Origin: Marinobacter subterrani
GTDB lineage: Bacteria > Pseudomonadota > Gammaproteobacteria > Pseudomonadales > Oleiphilaceae
Length of the DNA: 64,000 nucleotides
Direction of reading: 5' to 3'
Assembly (NCBI RefSeq): GCF_001045555.1
Contig: NZ_LFBU01000001.1
Coordinates: 3,346,461 to 3,410,460 of the forward strand
Each line of letters opens with the position of its first letter. Within the stretch, counting starts at the first letter, position 1. The position numbers and the translations under genes are program-made. Positions 42,492 through 50,858 of this stretch are shown here, in pieces. The notes beneath the pieces were generated by a model. The model saw only the letters and a list, made by a program, of their open reading frames with translations. It did not search any database and had not been told where the DNA came from.

Positions 42492-43196
42492 TCAAAGCCA
42501 GCCTGCCGACCACACCGCCCTGCCTATTACCTCCAGCTCGTTCAGCCGGTCCCTGGGGACTGTAACGGGCTGGTACTGTTTATTCTCACTGATGATCACC
42601 ACGCCGTCGAAGCTGCTCTGCAGGCGTTTGGCGTAGAGGTGATCGTTCAGCAGCAGCACGTAGATTCCCTCGCCTTCTATTGTCGTCCTGGTGTGATCGA
42701 TCAGGACGGTGTCGCCGCTGTGCAGCACGGGCTCCATGGAGTCGCCATCGATACGGATGGCGGACAGGTGCTCCGGCGTCAGGCCTTTCTTGCGCAGGCT
42801 GTAGCGCGTGAAGCTCAAGTGGGTCAGCACCTTGGAGTTTTCATTCCAGGCACCGTCACCGGCGCTGCACTGCGCATCATAGAGTGGCACGAAGGCATAG
42901 TCTTCCATTCCTGCCGGTTCGACTGGCGTATCGGTTGGAGAGCCGCGACCAATCGCCAGCCAATCAATAGATACCCCGCCAGCTATGGCTATGGAGGCTA
43001 ACGCTTTCCGGCTAGGTTCACCCCCATTCAGATACCTCTGTATACCGCTTTGAGATATGCCCGCCGTTTTGGCTAAGGCGTTGGCGCTGCCCACCTTAGA
43101 CACCAGAACCTTGAGCCTTTCAATGAAGGCGTCGTCTTTTCCATCTTTCGCGCCCGAACCTGGAAGTCCGTCCGAATTTTTCCCGTTAGCTTCCAT
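42492..43196 (-). CDS. phage repressor, HTH plus S24 (LexA-like) peptidase
   Basis: 234 residues. An N-terminal helix-turn-helix (ANALAKTAGISQSGIQRYLN, about residues 38-57) is followed by a LexA/CI-type autoprotease. Its catalytic pair is S153 (in DGDSMEPV) and K190 (in LYAKRL). It should bind the operators at 43197-43362 to keep the lytic promoter off, and be cleaved when RecA is activated. Mu's own repressor is not of this class, so this prophage is likely SOS-inducible. It is divergent from the ner-like gene. Confidence 0.92.
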   Translation of the reverse strand: MEANGKNSDGLPGSGAKDGKDDAFIERLKVLVSKVGSANALAKTAGISQSGIQRYLNGGEPSRKALASIAIAGGVSIDWLAIGRGSPTDTPVEPAGMEDYAFVPLYDAQCSAGDGAWNENSKVLTHLSFTRYSLRKKGLTPEHLSAIRIDGDSMEPVLHSGDTVLIDHTRTTIEGEGIYVLLLNDHLYAKRLQSSFDGVVIISENKQYQPVTVPRDRLNELEVIGRAVWSAGWL

Positions 43197-43362
43197 GTTA
43201 TATAACTCTATGATTCGACTATATAAAATACGTATCCGGTTAATTTATCAACCGAATACAACATGGAAGTAGTATTTAACGGTTGACGACATAACCGGAT
43301 ACGGATATGTTTATTTCCTAGAACACGATAGACGACCCAAAAAAACGCCACCGAGGTGACGC
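43197..43362. promoter_or_regulatory. divergent early promoter/operator region
   Basis: This AT-rich gap between repressor and ner contains three copies of AACCGRATAC: 43232-43241 (minus strand), 43250-43259 and 43293-43302 (plus strand). The outer pair forms a perfect 11-base inverted repeat (GTATCCGGTTA at 43232-43242, TAACCGGATAC at 43292-43302). TATATAA- and TATAAAAT-like boxes at about 43199-43230 fit divergent -10 elements. Most likely these are repressor and/or Ner operators. Confidence 0.7.
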
Positions 43363-43698
43363 ATGAAAACCAAGATTCCGACCGATCCAGAACTGCTGTG
43401 GGAGTGGGTGAAATTCCAGCTCCGTATGCGTGGATCGTCCCTTGCCAAGGTTGCCCAGGATCTGGGTGTTTCCAGGCAGTCTGTCAATAACGCCAAGCGC
43501 GTGCGGTACCCACGAGTTGAGCGGGCCATTGCCCGGAAGCTGGAACTGGCTCCCCAGGACATCTGGCCCGACCGCTGGCATCCGCACGGCGCGCCGCTCC
43601 GCGAACGTCCGAATATGGGAGAACGCAAGGAGCAGGTATGCGCTAAGCATACAAAATCTAACGCTATCGCGCACTGTCAACTGGCGCGGAGCGCATAA
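43363..43698 (+). CDS. ner: Ner-like HTH regulator
   Basis: 111 residues. The pattern WEWVKFQLRMRGSSLAKVAQDLGVSRQSVNNA, then YPRVERAIARKLELAPQDIWPDRW, is that of Ner/Nlp/SfsB proteins, which repress early transcription in Mu as the lytic cycle proceeds. The C-terminal ~30 residues (after PHGAPLRERP) are extra compared with Mu Ner. It is the first plus-strand early gene, just past the operator. Confidence 0.88.
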   Translation: MKTKIPTDPELLWEWVKFQLRMRGSSLAKVAQDLGVSRQSVNNAKRVRYPRVERAIARKLELAPQDIWPDRWHPHGAPLRERPNMGERKEQVCAKHTKSNAIAHCQLARSA

Positions 43699-43700
43699 AT

Positions 43701-44138
43701 ATGCGCAGGGTCAAAGACACCGCCACGTTTGACATCTTCGAGGTGCCCCAGCCGGTGGTCCCGCTGCCAGGCAGTGGAAACTATGCCGCCCAGGTAAGCG
43801 AGCTGGTGGGCGCTGTCTTGAAGCACTCCCCACACGATCGTTACGAGATCGCGGCCCAGATGAGCCGGCTGTCTGGCGACGACGTGTCCAAGCACATGCT
43901 GGATGCCTGGTCGAGCCCGGGCCGGAGCGAGCACAACATTCCGCTGTACCGGGTTCCGCTGCTGGAAGAGGTGTGCCACACCCACGCCTTTACCGACTGG
44001 ATGGTGCACATGCGCGGCGGCCGTGTGGCCTACGGAAAAGAGGCGCTGGCGGCGCAGTACGGAAAGATGCAGCAGATGAAGGACCGGCTGCAGCACGACA
44101 TGAAGGAACTGAAGCGACTGATGGGAGAAGAGGAATGA
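43701..44138 (+). CDS. early phage protein, putative DNA-binding, unassigned
   Basis: 145 residues. It follows ner by 2 bases. The segment HDRYEIAAQMSRLSGDDVSKHMLDAW could be a helix-turn-helix, and the C-terminus (LAAQYGKMQQMKDRLQHDMKELKRL) is a likely coiled coil. I recognise a recurring neighbour of Ner in Mu-like phages but no named function. Its stop overlaps the next start (ATGA). It could be a second early regulator. Confidence 0.7.
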   Translation: MRRVKDTATFDIFEVPQPVVPLPGSGNYAAQVSELVGAVLKHSPHDRYEIAAQMSRLSGDDVSKHMLDAWSSPGRSEHNIPLYRVPLLEEVCHTHAFTDWMVHMRGGRVAYGKEALAAQYGKMQQMKDRLQHDMKELKRLMGEEE

Positions 44139-44563
44139 AGCAGTCTGACCTGACGAAAGATCACCACCAGGCATTCGCGGTCGCTGCCTGCCTCGGAAGC
44201 GAAGAAGCCATACAGGTCATGAGTGACCTTATATCTCAGGCTATCGCAGAGGGCATGACCGCTGTCGAGTTCAGTGTACGGATACAGAAGTCTGGCCCCT
44301 ACAAGCTGCTTGAAAGGGCTGGGCAGATTATCGATGAGGCTCTAACCGCAGCGCCTCAGGAGGCCAGCGACTTTACCTGGGGGCCTGCCACTTGGGCCCT
44401 GAAAGAAATGTCCAAGTATGCCTATGAGAGCTGGGGGATCACTGACCAGTCCGTGAGCATCCGGATATTGCACCAGGCAGCTCTGACGAGAGCCCAGCCA
44501 GAAAAGTTACTGGCCGGACTTTTCAACTCCCTTTCGGGTGATGTTAAGAAGGATCGGAAGTAA
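44135..44563 (+). CDS. early phage protein of unknown function
   Basis: 142 residues, largely helical and slightly acidic, translated in overlap with the preceding gene. No signal peptide, membrane helix or known motif is visible. The 3' end overlaps the end of a minus-strand gene by 20 bases, which is unusual for this otherwise one-directional block. Confidence 0.6.
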   Translation: MKQSDLTKDHHQAFAVAACLGSEEAIQVMSDLISQAIAEGMTAVEFSVRIQKSGPYKLLERAGQIIDEALTAAPQEASDFTWGPATWALKEMSKYAYESWGITDQSVSIRILHQAALTRAQPEKLLAGLFNSLSGDVKKDRK

Positions 44564-44807
44564 TGCTCTCGACCTTGCGTAAGACCGTTTCGGCAATGAT
44601 CCGGGCATCCGAGTTTTCTGGCCGCCCTTCTATTTCAGCCTGCAGCTCAGCGATAACGGCCTCTTTCGTTACTGGTCGACCTTTCATCATGAGCTTCTCC
44701 ACGCACTGGCCGAAGTATGAGTGCCACACGCCAGCAGCGGCAGTCCGCATGTTCTCAGCTCGGGTGCGCTGCATCTCTTCAATATCAAAATCTGTTCCCT
44801 TTGCCAT
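44544..44807 (-). CDS. small antisense-strand phage protein of unknown function
   Basis: 87 residues from the ATG at 44807, with an AAAGGAG ribosome site about 7 bases upstream, so this start is preferred over one at 44876. The protein is charged and helical (DFDIEEMQRTRAENMRTAAAG, KGRPVTKEAVIAELQAEIEG). It runs against the early operon just before transposase A. It could be expressed in the lysogen, like a cargo or exclusion gene, but no function is recognised. Confidence 0.6.
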   Translation of the reverse strand: MAKGTDFDIEEMQRTRAENMRTAAAGVWHSYFGQCVEKLMMKGRPVTKEAVIAELQAEIEGRPENSDARIIAETVLRKVESITSDPS

Positions 44808-44893
44808 GGGGGCTCCTTTTGCCTTGGTTGGTTTGGTTGGCACCTCTAACCATAGCGGAGGGGTGAGCCCCGCCAATTCCGGGGGGATCGGTC

Positions 44894-46990
44894 ATGAACT
44901 GCCGCACGTCTCCCATGGTCCGGTCTTATTTCACGGCGGCTGAGCTGGCGGGAATGCCGGGTATGCCGGGAACTCGACGCGGGGTGGCCTTCCGGGCTCA
45001 GTCAGAAGCCTGGGACGCCAGAAAGCGCCAGAGAAAAGGCGGTGGCCGAGAATACGCCTTCGCCAGTCTCCCCCAGGAAACCCAGGACGCCCTGCTGGCA
45101 CGCCTGGTAGACAGCGCCGAACCTGACCATCCGGTACAGACCACCACCGCCACGCCGGCCCCGGCCCGTAAGCCGGAAAGCTACGAGCAACTGAACGACA
45201 CCCAGCTGCAGGTGATGGGCGCCCGGGTGGCGTTCGTGCGAGAGATCGAGCGGCTTTGCACCCTGACCACCCAACAGAAGGCCATTCAAACGTTAGTCGC
45301 CAAGGCGGCCCTGGGTGATCTAACACCTTACCTGGCTGATCGGGTGGTGCTGGCGAACGATCGCAAGACCGCCACCCGCACCCTGTCTGAGCGCACCCTC
45401 AAGCGCTGGCTGTCCGACTTCCGCGAACACGGCGAGCGGGGGCTGGCCCCCAAGCGCCGCAAGGCTGACATGACCGTGCCTGAGTGGCTGCCCCAGTTCC
45501 TCAAGTTCTACCAGCGCCCCCAGAAGCCCAGCGTGGCAGCGGCCTACCAGATGATGGTGGAGCGCACGGCTGGCCCGCACCCGTCAATCGACCAGGTGCG
45601 CCGGCAACTGCGCAAGATGAGCCCGGAGGCCCGGGAGCGTGGCCGCATGGGGTCGCGCGACCTGAAGGCGGTGCAGCCGTTCAAGCGCCGGACCTTCGAT
45701 CACCTGTGGCCCAACGATGTGTGGGTGGGTGACGGCCACACCTTCAAGAGTGAGGTGATCAACCCGATCACCGGCCAGGCCTTCAAACCCGAGATCACCA
45801 TGGTGATCGACTGGGGCACTAAGCGCATCGTCGGCTTTGCCGTCAACCTGGCCGAGTCCATCCTGGCCACCCTGGATGCCCTTCGTGACGGTGTTACCCG
45901 CAATGGCATGTTCGCCGTGTTCTATTCCGACAATGGCGCCGGCTTTGACAACGATCCGGTGCGGGAAGTCGTCGACCGCCTGGGTGGCACCTTCACCAAC
46001 GCGCTGCCCTACAACTCCCAAGGCAGGGGCGTGATTGAGCGGCCGCACCAATCCATCCTGATCCGTTACGCCAAAACCCTGGACAGTTACATCGGCCCGG
46101 ACATGGACAAAGAGGCGGCCACCCGGGTGCATAAGCTCTCGCGCAAGGCCATCAAAAACGGCCTGAAGCCGCTGCACATCCCCAGCTTTCAGGAGTTTTA
46201 CGACGGCCTGTGCGACGCCATCGAGCGCTACAACCACACGCCGCACTCGTCGCTGCCCAAGATCCGCGATCTGGAGACCGGCCGAATGCGCCACCAGAGC
46301 CCCATGGAAGCCCTGGCCAGCGCTGAGGCCGAAGGCTGGGAACCGGTGAGCGCCGAGGCCGACCTGGTGGCCTCACTCACCCGGCCGCAGGAAGTGCGCA
46401 AGACCCACCGGGGCGAGGTGCGCATCAACGGTGGCATTTACTTCCTGGACATGCTGCGGGACTTCCACGGCGAGGAGGTCAAGGTGGCCTGGGATTACCG
46501 CGACGAGACCCGTGTGGGCGTGTTCACCCTGGAGGGCGAGCTTCTGGGTGAGGCCGAGCTGAACGGCAACGCCACCCAGGCCATGCCGCAAAGCATGATC
46601 CAGCGCGCCGCCGACAAGCGCGCGAAAGGCCAGCTCAACCGCCTGGGTACCAAGGCCAAAACCATAACCGGCCAGGACGTTGAGATCCGCGTGATCGAGC
46701 CCCTGTCCGCCAACGACGACAACGAAAAGTTGCTGGAGGCCGGCCGCGCCAAGGCCCGCGAACTGGCGGCACCGAAGGCCGAAACCTTCCAGATACCCGA
46801 AGACCCCACCCAGCGGTACCGCCTATGGCTGGTCCTGGACAAGCGCCAGAACGCCGGCGAGACGCTGAGCGAAGCCGAACACAAGTGGTGGGAGAGTTAC
46901 CCGAAAACAACCGGATTCCGCGCCATCCAGCGCGTGATGGAAATGAGTGCCAGCGGGAATGCGCCCGCCGGCACTCGGAAGGCCATGTAA
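44894..46990 (+). CDS. Mu-type transposase A (DDE recombinase)
   Basis: 698 residues, close to MuA (663). The N-terminus (SYFTAAELAGMPGMPGTRRGV) is the end/enhancer-binding winged helix of Mu transposases. The catalytic triad is D280 (WVGDGHTF), D346 (FYSDNGAG) and E382 (GVIERPHQ). A C-terminal domain (about 470-690) would contact B. It joins prophage ends to target DNA for integration and replicative transposition. Gene B follows after 42 bases. Confidence 0.96.
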   Translation: MNCRTSPMVRSYFTAAELAGMPGMPGTRRGVAFRAQSEAWDARKRQRKGGGREYAFASLPQETQDALLARLVDSAEPDHPVQTTTATPAPARKPESYEQLNDTQLQVMGARVAFVREIERLCTLTTQQKAIQTLVAKAALGDLTPYLADRVVLANDRKTATRTLSERTLKRWLSDFREHGERGLAPKRRKADMTVPEWLPQFLKFYQRPQKPSVAAAYQMMVERTAGPHPSIDQVRRQLRKMSPEARERGRMGSRDLKAVQPFKRRTFDHLWPNDVWVGDGHTFKSEVINPITGQAFKPEITMVIDWGTKRIVGFAVNLAESILATLDALRDGVTRNGMFAVFYSDNGAGFDNDPVREVVDRLGGTFTNALPYNSQGRGVIERPHQSILIRYAKTLDSYIGPDMDKEAATRVHKLSRKAIKNGLKPLHIPSFQEFYDGLCDAIERYNHTPHSSLPKIRDLETGRMRHQSPMEALASAEAEGWEPVSAEADLVASLTRPQEVRKTHRGEVRINGGIYFLDMLRDFHGEEVKVAWDYRDETRVGVFTLEGELLGEAELNGNATQAMPQSMIQRAADKRAKGQLNRLGTKAKTITGQDVEIRVIEPLSANDDNEKLLEAGRAKARELAAPKAETFQIPEDPTQRYRLWLVLDKRQNAGETLSEAEHKWWESYPKTTGFRAIQRVMEMSASGNAPAGTRKAM

Positions 46991-47032
46991 GCGCATGGCC
47001 CTGACACCCAAGCAGTAAATCTAGGAGATCGT

Positions 47033-47752
47033 ATGAGCGTCAACACCATTGTACCACTGACCAACGTCGGCCTGCTCGCCCACGCCGTGGAGAGCGCGGC
47101 CAACCGGCCCCCCGAGCTGCCCGGTCTGGTGGTGATGTACGGCCCGAGCGGCTACGGCAAATCCCTGGCGGCCGCCTATGCCGCCAACCTGCACCGCGCC
47201 TACTACGTGGAGTGCCGGGAGAGCTGGACGAAAAAGGCCTTCCTGGTCGCCATCCTGCGGGAGATGGGAATCATCCCCATGAAAACCCTCAGCGAGATGG
47301 TGGACCAGGTGGCCGAGCAGCTCAGCCGTTCCGCCCGCCCGCTGATTGTCGACGACGTCCAGTACGTGATCGACAAGGCGGCGGCCAACGTGTTGACCGA
47401 CATCTACAACGCCAGCCAGGGCACCCTGATCCTGATCGGCGAGGAGCGTGTGCCCACCTCCATGGCACGCCTGGAGCGCCTGCATAACCGGGTTCTGGAA
47501 TGGGTGCCTGCCCAGAAGGCCAGCCTGGACGACGTGCGCGAGCTGGCCAGCCGCAGCTACCCGGATTTGAAAATGGACGATGACCTGCTGCAGACCGTGA
47601 ACGATCGGGTGCGCGGCTGCCTGCGCCGGGTGGCCGTCAACCTGTACCGGATCCACAGCGAAGCACTGGCCAACGGCTGGGAGCGGGTGGACCTTGACAC
47701 CTGGGGTGAACGCACCATCCACACCGGCCAGCCGCCGGCGCGGAGGGGTTGA
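47033..47752 (+). CDS. Mu-type AAA ATPase B (transposition target selector)
   Basis: 239 residues. Walker A GPSGYGKS is at residues 37-44, Walker B is RPLIVDDVQYV, and a sensor-1 region is GTLILIGEERVP. It is shorter than MuB (312) but like the AAA proteins next to A in other Mu-like phages. In Mu, B binds DNA, forms filaments, activates A and gives target immunity. It is directly downstream of A. Confidence 0.93.
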   Translation: MSVNTIVPLTNVGLLAHAVESAANRPPELPGLVVMYGPSGYGKSLAAAYAANLHRAYYVECRESWTKKAFLVAILREMGIIPMKTLSEMVDQVAEQLSRSARPLIVDDVQYVIDKAAANVLTDIYNASQGTLILIGEERVPTSMARLERLHNRVLEWVPAQKASLDDVRELASRSYPDLKMDDDLLQTVNDRVRGCLRRVAVNLYRIHSEALANGWERVDLDTWGERTIHTGQPPARRG

Positions 47753-47754
47753 TC

Positions 47755-48390
47755 ATGGCGAAGACCACCACCCGCAAACCCGTGCACCTGGAAGCCCAGG
47801 GGCCAAAGGGCGACCGCCAGTCGATGTGGGAAATCATTCGCAAGCTGCACAAGGGCGGCGAGCCGATCACCGTGCGCGACGTGTGGATGCTGGGCGCCGA
47901 TTGGGCCCCCAAAGGCCGGGTGCGTGACTACATCACTGGCCTGGTGGCAGCAGGTTACCTGCGCCCCATCGAAGGCGCGCCGGGCCCGTCCGTGCAGTAC
48001 GAGCTGGTGAAAGACTGTGGGCTGGACGCCCCCCGGGTGCGCAAGGACGGCACCGAAGTGACCCAGGGCCGTGGCCGCGAGCAGATGTGGCGCACTATCA
48101 AGATCATCGGCGAGTTCACCTCGCAGGATCTGGCCCGGGCGGCCAGCACTCCGGACTTCCCAGTGGCCGAGAAAACCGCCAACGAATACTGCGTGATGCT
48201 GGCCGGCGCCGGGTACCTGCAAACCGTGCGCGCAGGCCGCCCCGGCCGGTTCGCCCGGTACCGCCTGATCACCAGCCGTTGGACCGGGCCCCGCGCACCG
48301 ATGATCCAGCGCCTGAAACAGGTGTTCGACCCCAACACCGGCGAGGTGGTGTACACCCGCCACGGCCGCGACGGCGGAGGTGACGCATGA
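47755..48390 (+). CDS. phage protein with two winged-helix-like repeats
   Basis: 211 residues from the ATG at 47755, 2 bases after B. Two similar segments are visible: MWEIIRKLHKGGEPITVRDV with VRDYITGLVAAGYLRPI, and MWRTIKIIGEFTSQDLARAA with TANEYCVMLAGAGYLQTV. Both read as winged helix-turn-helix units ending in a beta wing. It is probably DNA-binding. The role in the early block is unknown. Its stop overlaps the next start. Confidence 0.7.
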   Translation: MAKTTTRKPVHLEAQGPKGDRQSMWEIIRKLHKGGEPITVRDVWMLGADWAPKGRVRDYITGLVAAGYLRPIEGAPGPSVQYELVKDCGLDAPRVRKDGTEVTQGRGREQMWRTIKIIGEFTSQDLARAASTPDFPVAEKTANEYCVMLAGAGYLQTVRAGRPGRFARYRLITSRWTGPRAPMIQRLKQVFDPNTGEVVYTRHGRDGGGDA

Positions 48391-48773
48391 AACGCACCGT
48401 CGATATCTCCGCCTGGGGCGAGGAGCCCCCGCGCTGGGTGGAGCTGCTGGCCGCTGAAGTCCGGGCCAGCAACCGCACCCGGACCGCCGAGCGCATCGGT
48501 ATCTCGCGCACTGCCGTGTCGCTGCTGCTGGCCAATAACTACTCCAGCCCCAGCACTGACCGCATGGAGCGCCGGGTGCTCGAAGCCCTGGACGGCATCC
48601 ACTGCCCGGCCCAGGGAAAGATGATCACCACGGAGCAATGCCGGGCCTACCGCGAGCGGCCAGCCCCCACCCACAACCCGATGGCCATGCGTATCTGGCG
48701 CACCTGCCAGGGCTGCACCAACAACCCCAACGCGGCGGCCACCGGCCCCGAGCGAGGCAAGAACCATGTATAG
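48387..48773 (+). CDS. HTH phage protein with C-terminal cysteine cluster
   Basis: 128 residues. NRTRTAERIGISRTAVSLLLANNY is a clear helix-turn-helix of the LacI/Cro style. The second half has four cysteines (GIHCPA, EQCRAY, RTCQGCTN) that could bind zinc. A regulator or DNA-binding accessory factor is likely. It overlaps the preceding gene by 4 bases and the next by 8. Confidence 0.7.
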   Translation: MKRTVDISAWGEEPPRWVELLAAEVRASNRTRTAERIGISRTAVSLLLANNYSSPSTDRMERRVLEALDGIHCPAQGKMITTEQCRAYRERPAPTHNPMAMRIWRTCQGCTNNPNAAATGPERGKNHV

Positions 48774-49077
48774 CGTTCCCTACCTTGAGCACTACGCCGA
48801 CCGTTACGTGGAGCTGCACCTGAAGGGCCACGGCATAAGCCTGGAGCAGTACCTGGCCAACCCGCAGCGCTACGAACACCTGGCAGACGAGCCCTTCCCG
48901 CTGTTGCCAAAGCAGCGCCAGGCGCAAGCCCGTATCGACGCCGCTGAGGTGCCCGTGCCGGTAGAAGCGGAGGTAGACCACCTGCCGCGCCGCAACGGCA
49001 CCGTGGTGGAGATCCTGCACCACCACCGCCACCCGCGCCGCAAGCCGTCAGGCATGCCGGGATGGAGCCGCACATGA
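48766..49077 (+). CDS. early phage protein of unknown function
   Basis: 103 residues. No family recognised. The N-terminus (YADRYVELHLKGHGISLEQYLANPQRYE) looks helical, and the C-terminus is basic and His-rich (EILHHHRHPRRKPSG), compatible with nucleic-acid contact. It overlaps neighbours on both sides. Confidence 0.55.
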   Translation: MYSVPYLEHYADRYVELHLKGHGISLEQYLANPQRYEHLADEPFPLLPKQRQAQARIDAAEVPVPVEAEVDHLPRRNGTVVEILHHHRHPRRKPSGMPGWSRT

Positions 49078-49466
49078 CGATCGTTTGCTTTGATCAGTAC
49101 CCCGTCGAGATCGACGAGCGATTCCTGCAGCAGATGATCCGCCAGCGCCACCGGGAGCGCACCCTGGAGTGCCTGCAAGCCCACGGCGGCTGTGCCACTG
49201 GCGCGGAACTTGTCGCGGCCACTCGCCTGCCGGTGGTGACGGTCGACCGGGCCCTGGCCGGGCTGATCGCCGATGGGCGCGTGCGCACCGCCGCCAGCAT
49301 GCAGGGCCCGATGTACTGCATCACCACCGTGGGCCGCTGCGACTGGTGCGGCCTGGTGGACCATCACCTGGTCGAGGGCGCCTGCCCACGCTGCAGCTAC
49401 CCCACCATCTCCGAATCCCGCCCGGCCGCCCGGGCACTTGAAACAACCAAAGGAGCAACATCATGA
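49074..49466 (+). CDS. small zinc-ribbon phage protein with winged-helix-like N-terminus
   Basis: 130 residues from the ATG at 49074, which overlaps the previous stop (ATGA). The N-part (RTLECLQAHGGCATGAELVAA, VTVDRALAGLIADGRV) resembles a winged helix. The C-part has two CxxC knuckles (CDWCGLVDHH, ACPRCSYP), a probable zinc ribbon. Function unknown. Confidence 0.65.
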   Translation: MTIVCFDQYPVEIDERFLQQMIRQRHRERTLECLQAHGGCATGAELVAATRLPVVTVDRALAGLIADGRVRTAASMQGPMYCITTVGRCDWCGLVDHHLVEGACPRCSYPTISESRPAARALETTKGATS

Positions 49467-50089
49467 GCAATGCCAACAAGAGCCCGAACCTTGAGGGCTA
49501 CCGCACCGACGCCCGGGGCCGCCTGATCCCGGAGGACCAAATCAAGGAAGTGGACAAGCTGCGGGACGAGCTGGTCTACGGCCTGGTGGATCGTGCCAAG
49601 GCCCTGCGGGAAGAGCTGCGGGACTTCAAAGGCGACGCCTTCAGCGAGATTCACGCCTTCGTGGAAACCTCTGCCCAGGAGTACGGCGTGCAGATGGGTG
49701 GGCGCAAGGGCAACGTCCAGCTGGTGAGCTTTGACGGCCGCTACAAGATCCAACGCGCCATTCAGGAAAGCATCAGCTTTGATGAGCGCCTGCAGGCGGC
49801 CAAGGCCCTGATTGACCAGTGCCTGACCGAATGGACTGCCGACGCCCGCCCTGAAGTAGCCGCCATCGTGCAGGACGCCTTCCGTGTGGACCAGGCCGGC
49901 AACATCCGCACCGGCCAGGTGCTGGGCCTGCGCCGCCTGAACATCTCCGACGCGCGCTGGCTCAAGGCTATGGACGCTATCAGCGACGCGGTGCAGGTCA
50001 CCGGCTCCAAGAGCTACATCCGCCTGTATGAGCGCGTGGGCGAAACCGACCAGTACAAAGCCATCAGCCTAGATATCGCGGGAGTGTGA
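49463..50089 (+). CDS. DUF3164 family phage protein
   Basis: 208 residues. The pattern GYRTDARGRLIPEDQIKEVDKLRDELV, then GNVQLVSFDGRYKIQRAI and RRLNISDARWLKAMDAISDAV, is DUF3164, a regular early gene of Mu-like phages. The biochemical role is not established. It overlaps the preceding gene by 4 bases. Confidence 0.88.
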   Translation: MSNANKSPNLEGYRTDARGRLIPEDQIKEVDKLRDELVYGLVDRAKALREELRDFKGDAFSEIHAFVETSAQEYGVQMGGRKGNVQLVSFDGRYKIQRAIQESISFDERLQAAKALIDQCLTEWTADARPEVAAIVQDAFRVDQAGNIRTGQVLGLRRLNISDARWLKAMDAISDAVQVTGSKSYIRLYERVGETDQYKAISLDIAGV

Positions 50090-50090
50090 C

Positions 50091-50333
50091 ATGAGCGAGC
50101 AACCGAAAAAGCCAATGGGCACCCAGGCCACCATCACCATCGAGGCGACCGATCAGGGTGTCCAGGTGGGACTGAGCTTCGCGGACAAGTACCGGGGCCT
50201 GGGCAGCGACGAAACCGCCGTGCAGCACCTGGCACTGGTGGGCGTGGAAGCCATACGCGACGCCATCCACGAGATGTTCAAGGTGAAGGAAGAGCAACTG
50301 CTTCGCCCGGTGGCCACTACCAAGAGTCACTAA
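50091..50333 (+). CDS. small phage protein of unknown function
   Basis: 80 residues, one base after the DUF3164 stop. ATITIEATDQGVQVGLSFAD looks beta-stranded, and QHLALVGVEAIRDAIHEMFK is helical. No family is recognised. Position suggests a partner of the DUF3164 protein. Confidence 0.6.
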   Translation: MSEQPKKPMGTQATITIEATDQGVQVGLSFADKYRGLGSDETAVQHLALVGVEAIRDAIHEMFKVKEEQLLRPVATTKSH

Positions 50334-50412
50334 GCGAAACGCCCTACGGGGCGTCTGCCAGGCGTGGTGGCCTGGTACTGATGAGCAGCCAAACAAACCG
50401 GAGTGCCGAGCG

Positions 50413-50592
50413 ATGCCTGATATGGAACGACTGACTGACGAGCTGCGGGTGCACCTTGCAAAGACGCCAGAGGACAAGGCGTACGCCCGAGGATTCAACG
50501 CTGGCAAGTACTTCGCTCGAAAGCAGGCCGCATGGTGCGTCGTATTCGGGGCAGTAGTTGCCGTCGTGATTAGCGTTCACGCCTGGCACTAA
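50413..50592 (+). CDS. small single-span membrane protein of unknown function
   Basis: 59 residues: MPDMERLTDELRVHLAK, a basic stretch (GKYFARKQAAW) and then one hydrophobic segment (CVVFGAVVAVVISVHAW), so a C-terminally anchored membrane peptide is predicted. The gene is small but sits in line within the tightly packed early block, 17 bases before the next gene. It could modulate the host envelope or exclude superinfection, but nothing proves that. Confidence 0.5.
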   Translation: MPDMERLTDELRVHLAKTPEDKAYARGFNAGKYFARKQAAWCVVFGAVVAVVISVHAWH

Positions 50593-50609
50593 GGAAAGAG
50601 GAAGCGGAC

Positions 50610-50858
50610 ATGAAGGTGTATGGATTTGATGACGTCGACGTACATCGCGGCGAATTGAGGGCGGCGGAGGCTGAGCCCTGGGGCCTGCGTTTCCCGGGTG
50701 AGTTGCAGGCCCGGCTGGACTGGGAGTTTATGTCAACTCGATTTTCTGAGGCTCGCACCGAATTGGTATTGCGGATGGAGCAGCAAGACGTCGATCCGGA
50801 ATTGATCGAGGGTGTCCGGCGGCTCAAAGCCGGCTGGCTGCCGGTGGAGGAAGCATGA
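50610..50858 (+). CDS. small phage protein of unknown function
   Basis: 82 residues, with GAAAGAGGAAG upstream as ribosome site. WGLRFPGELQARLDWEFM and EARTELVLRMEQQDVDPEL are helical. No family is recognised. It overlaps the next start by 4 bases. Confidence 0.55.
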   Translation: MKVYGFDDVDVHRGELRAAEAEPWGLRFPGELQARLDWEFMSTRFSEARTELVLRMEQQDVDPELIEGVRRLKAGWLPVEEA

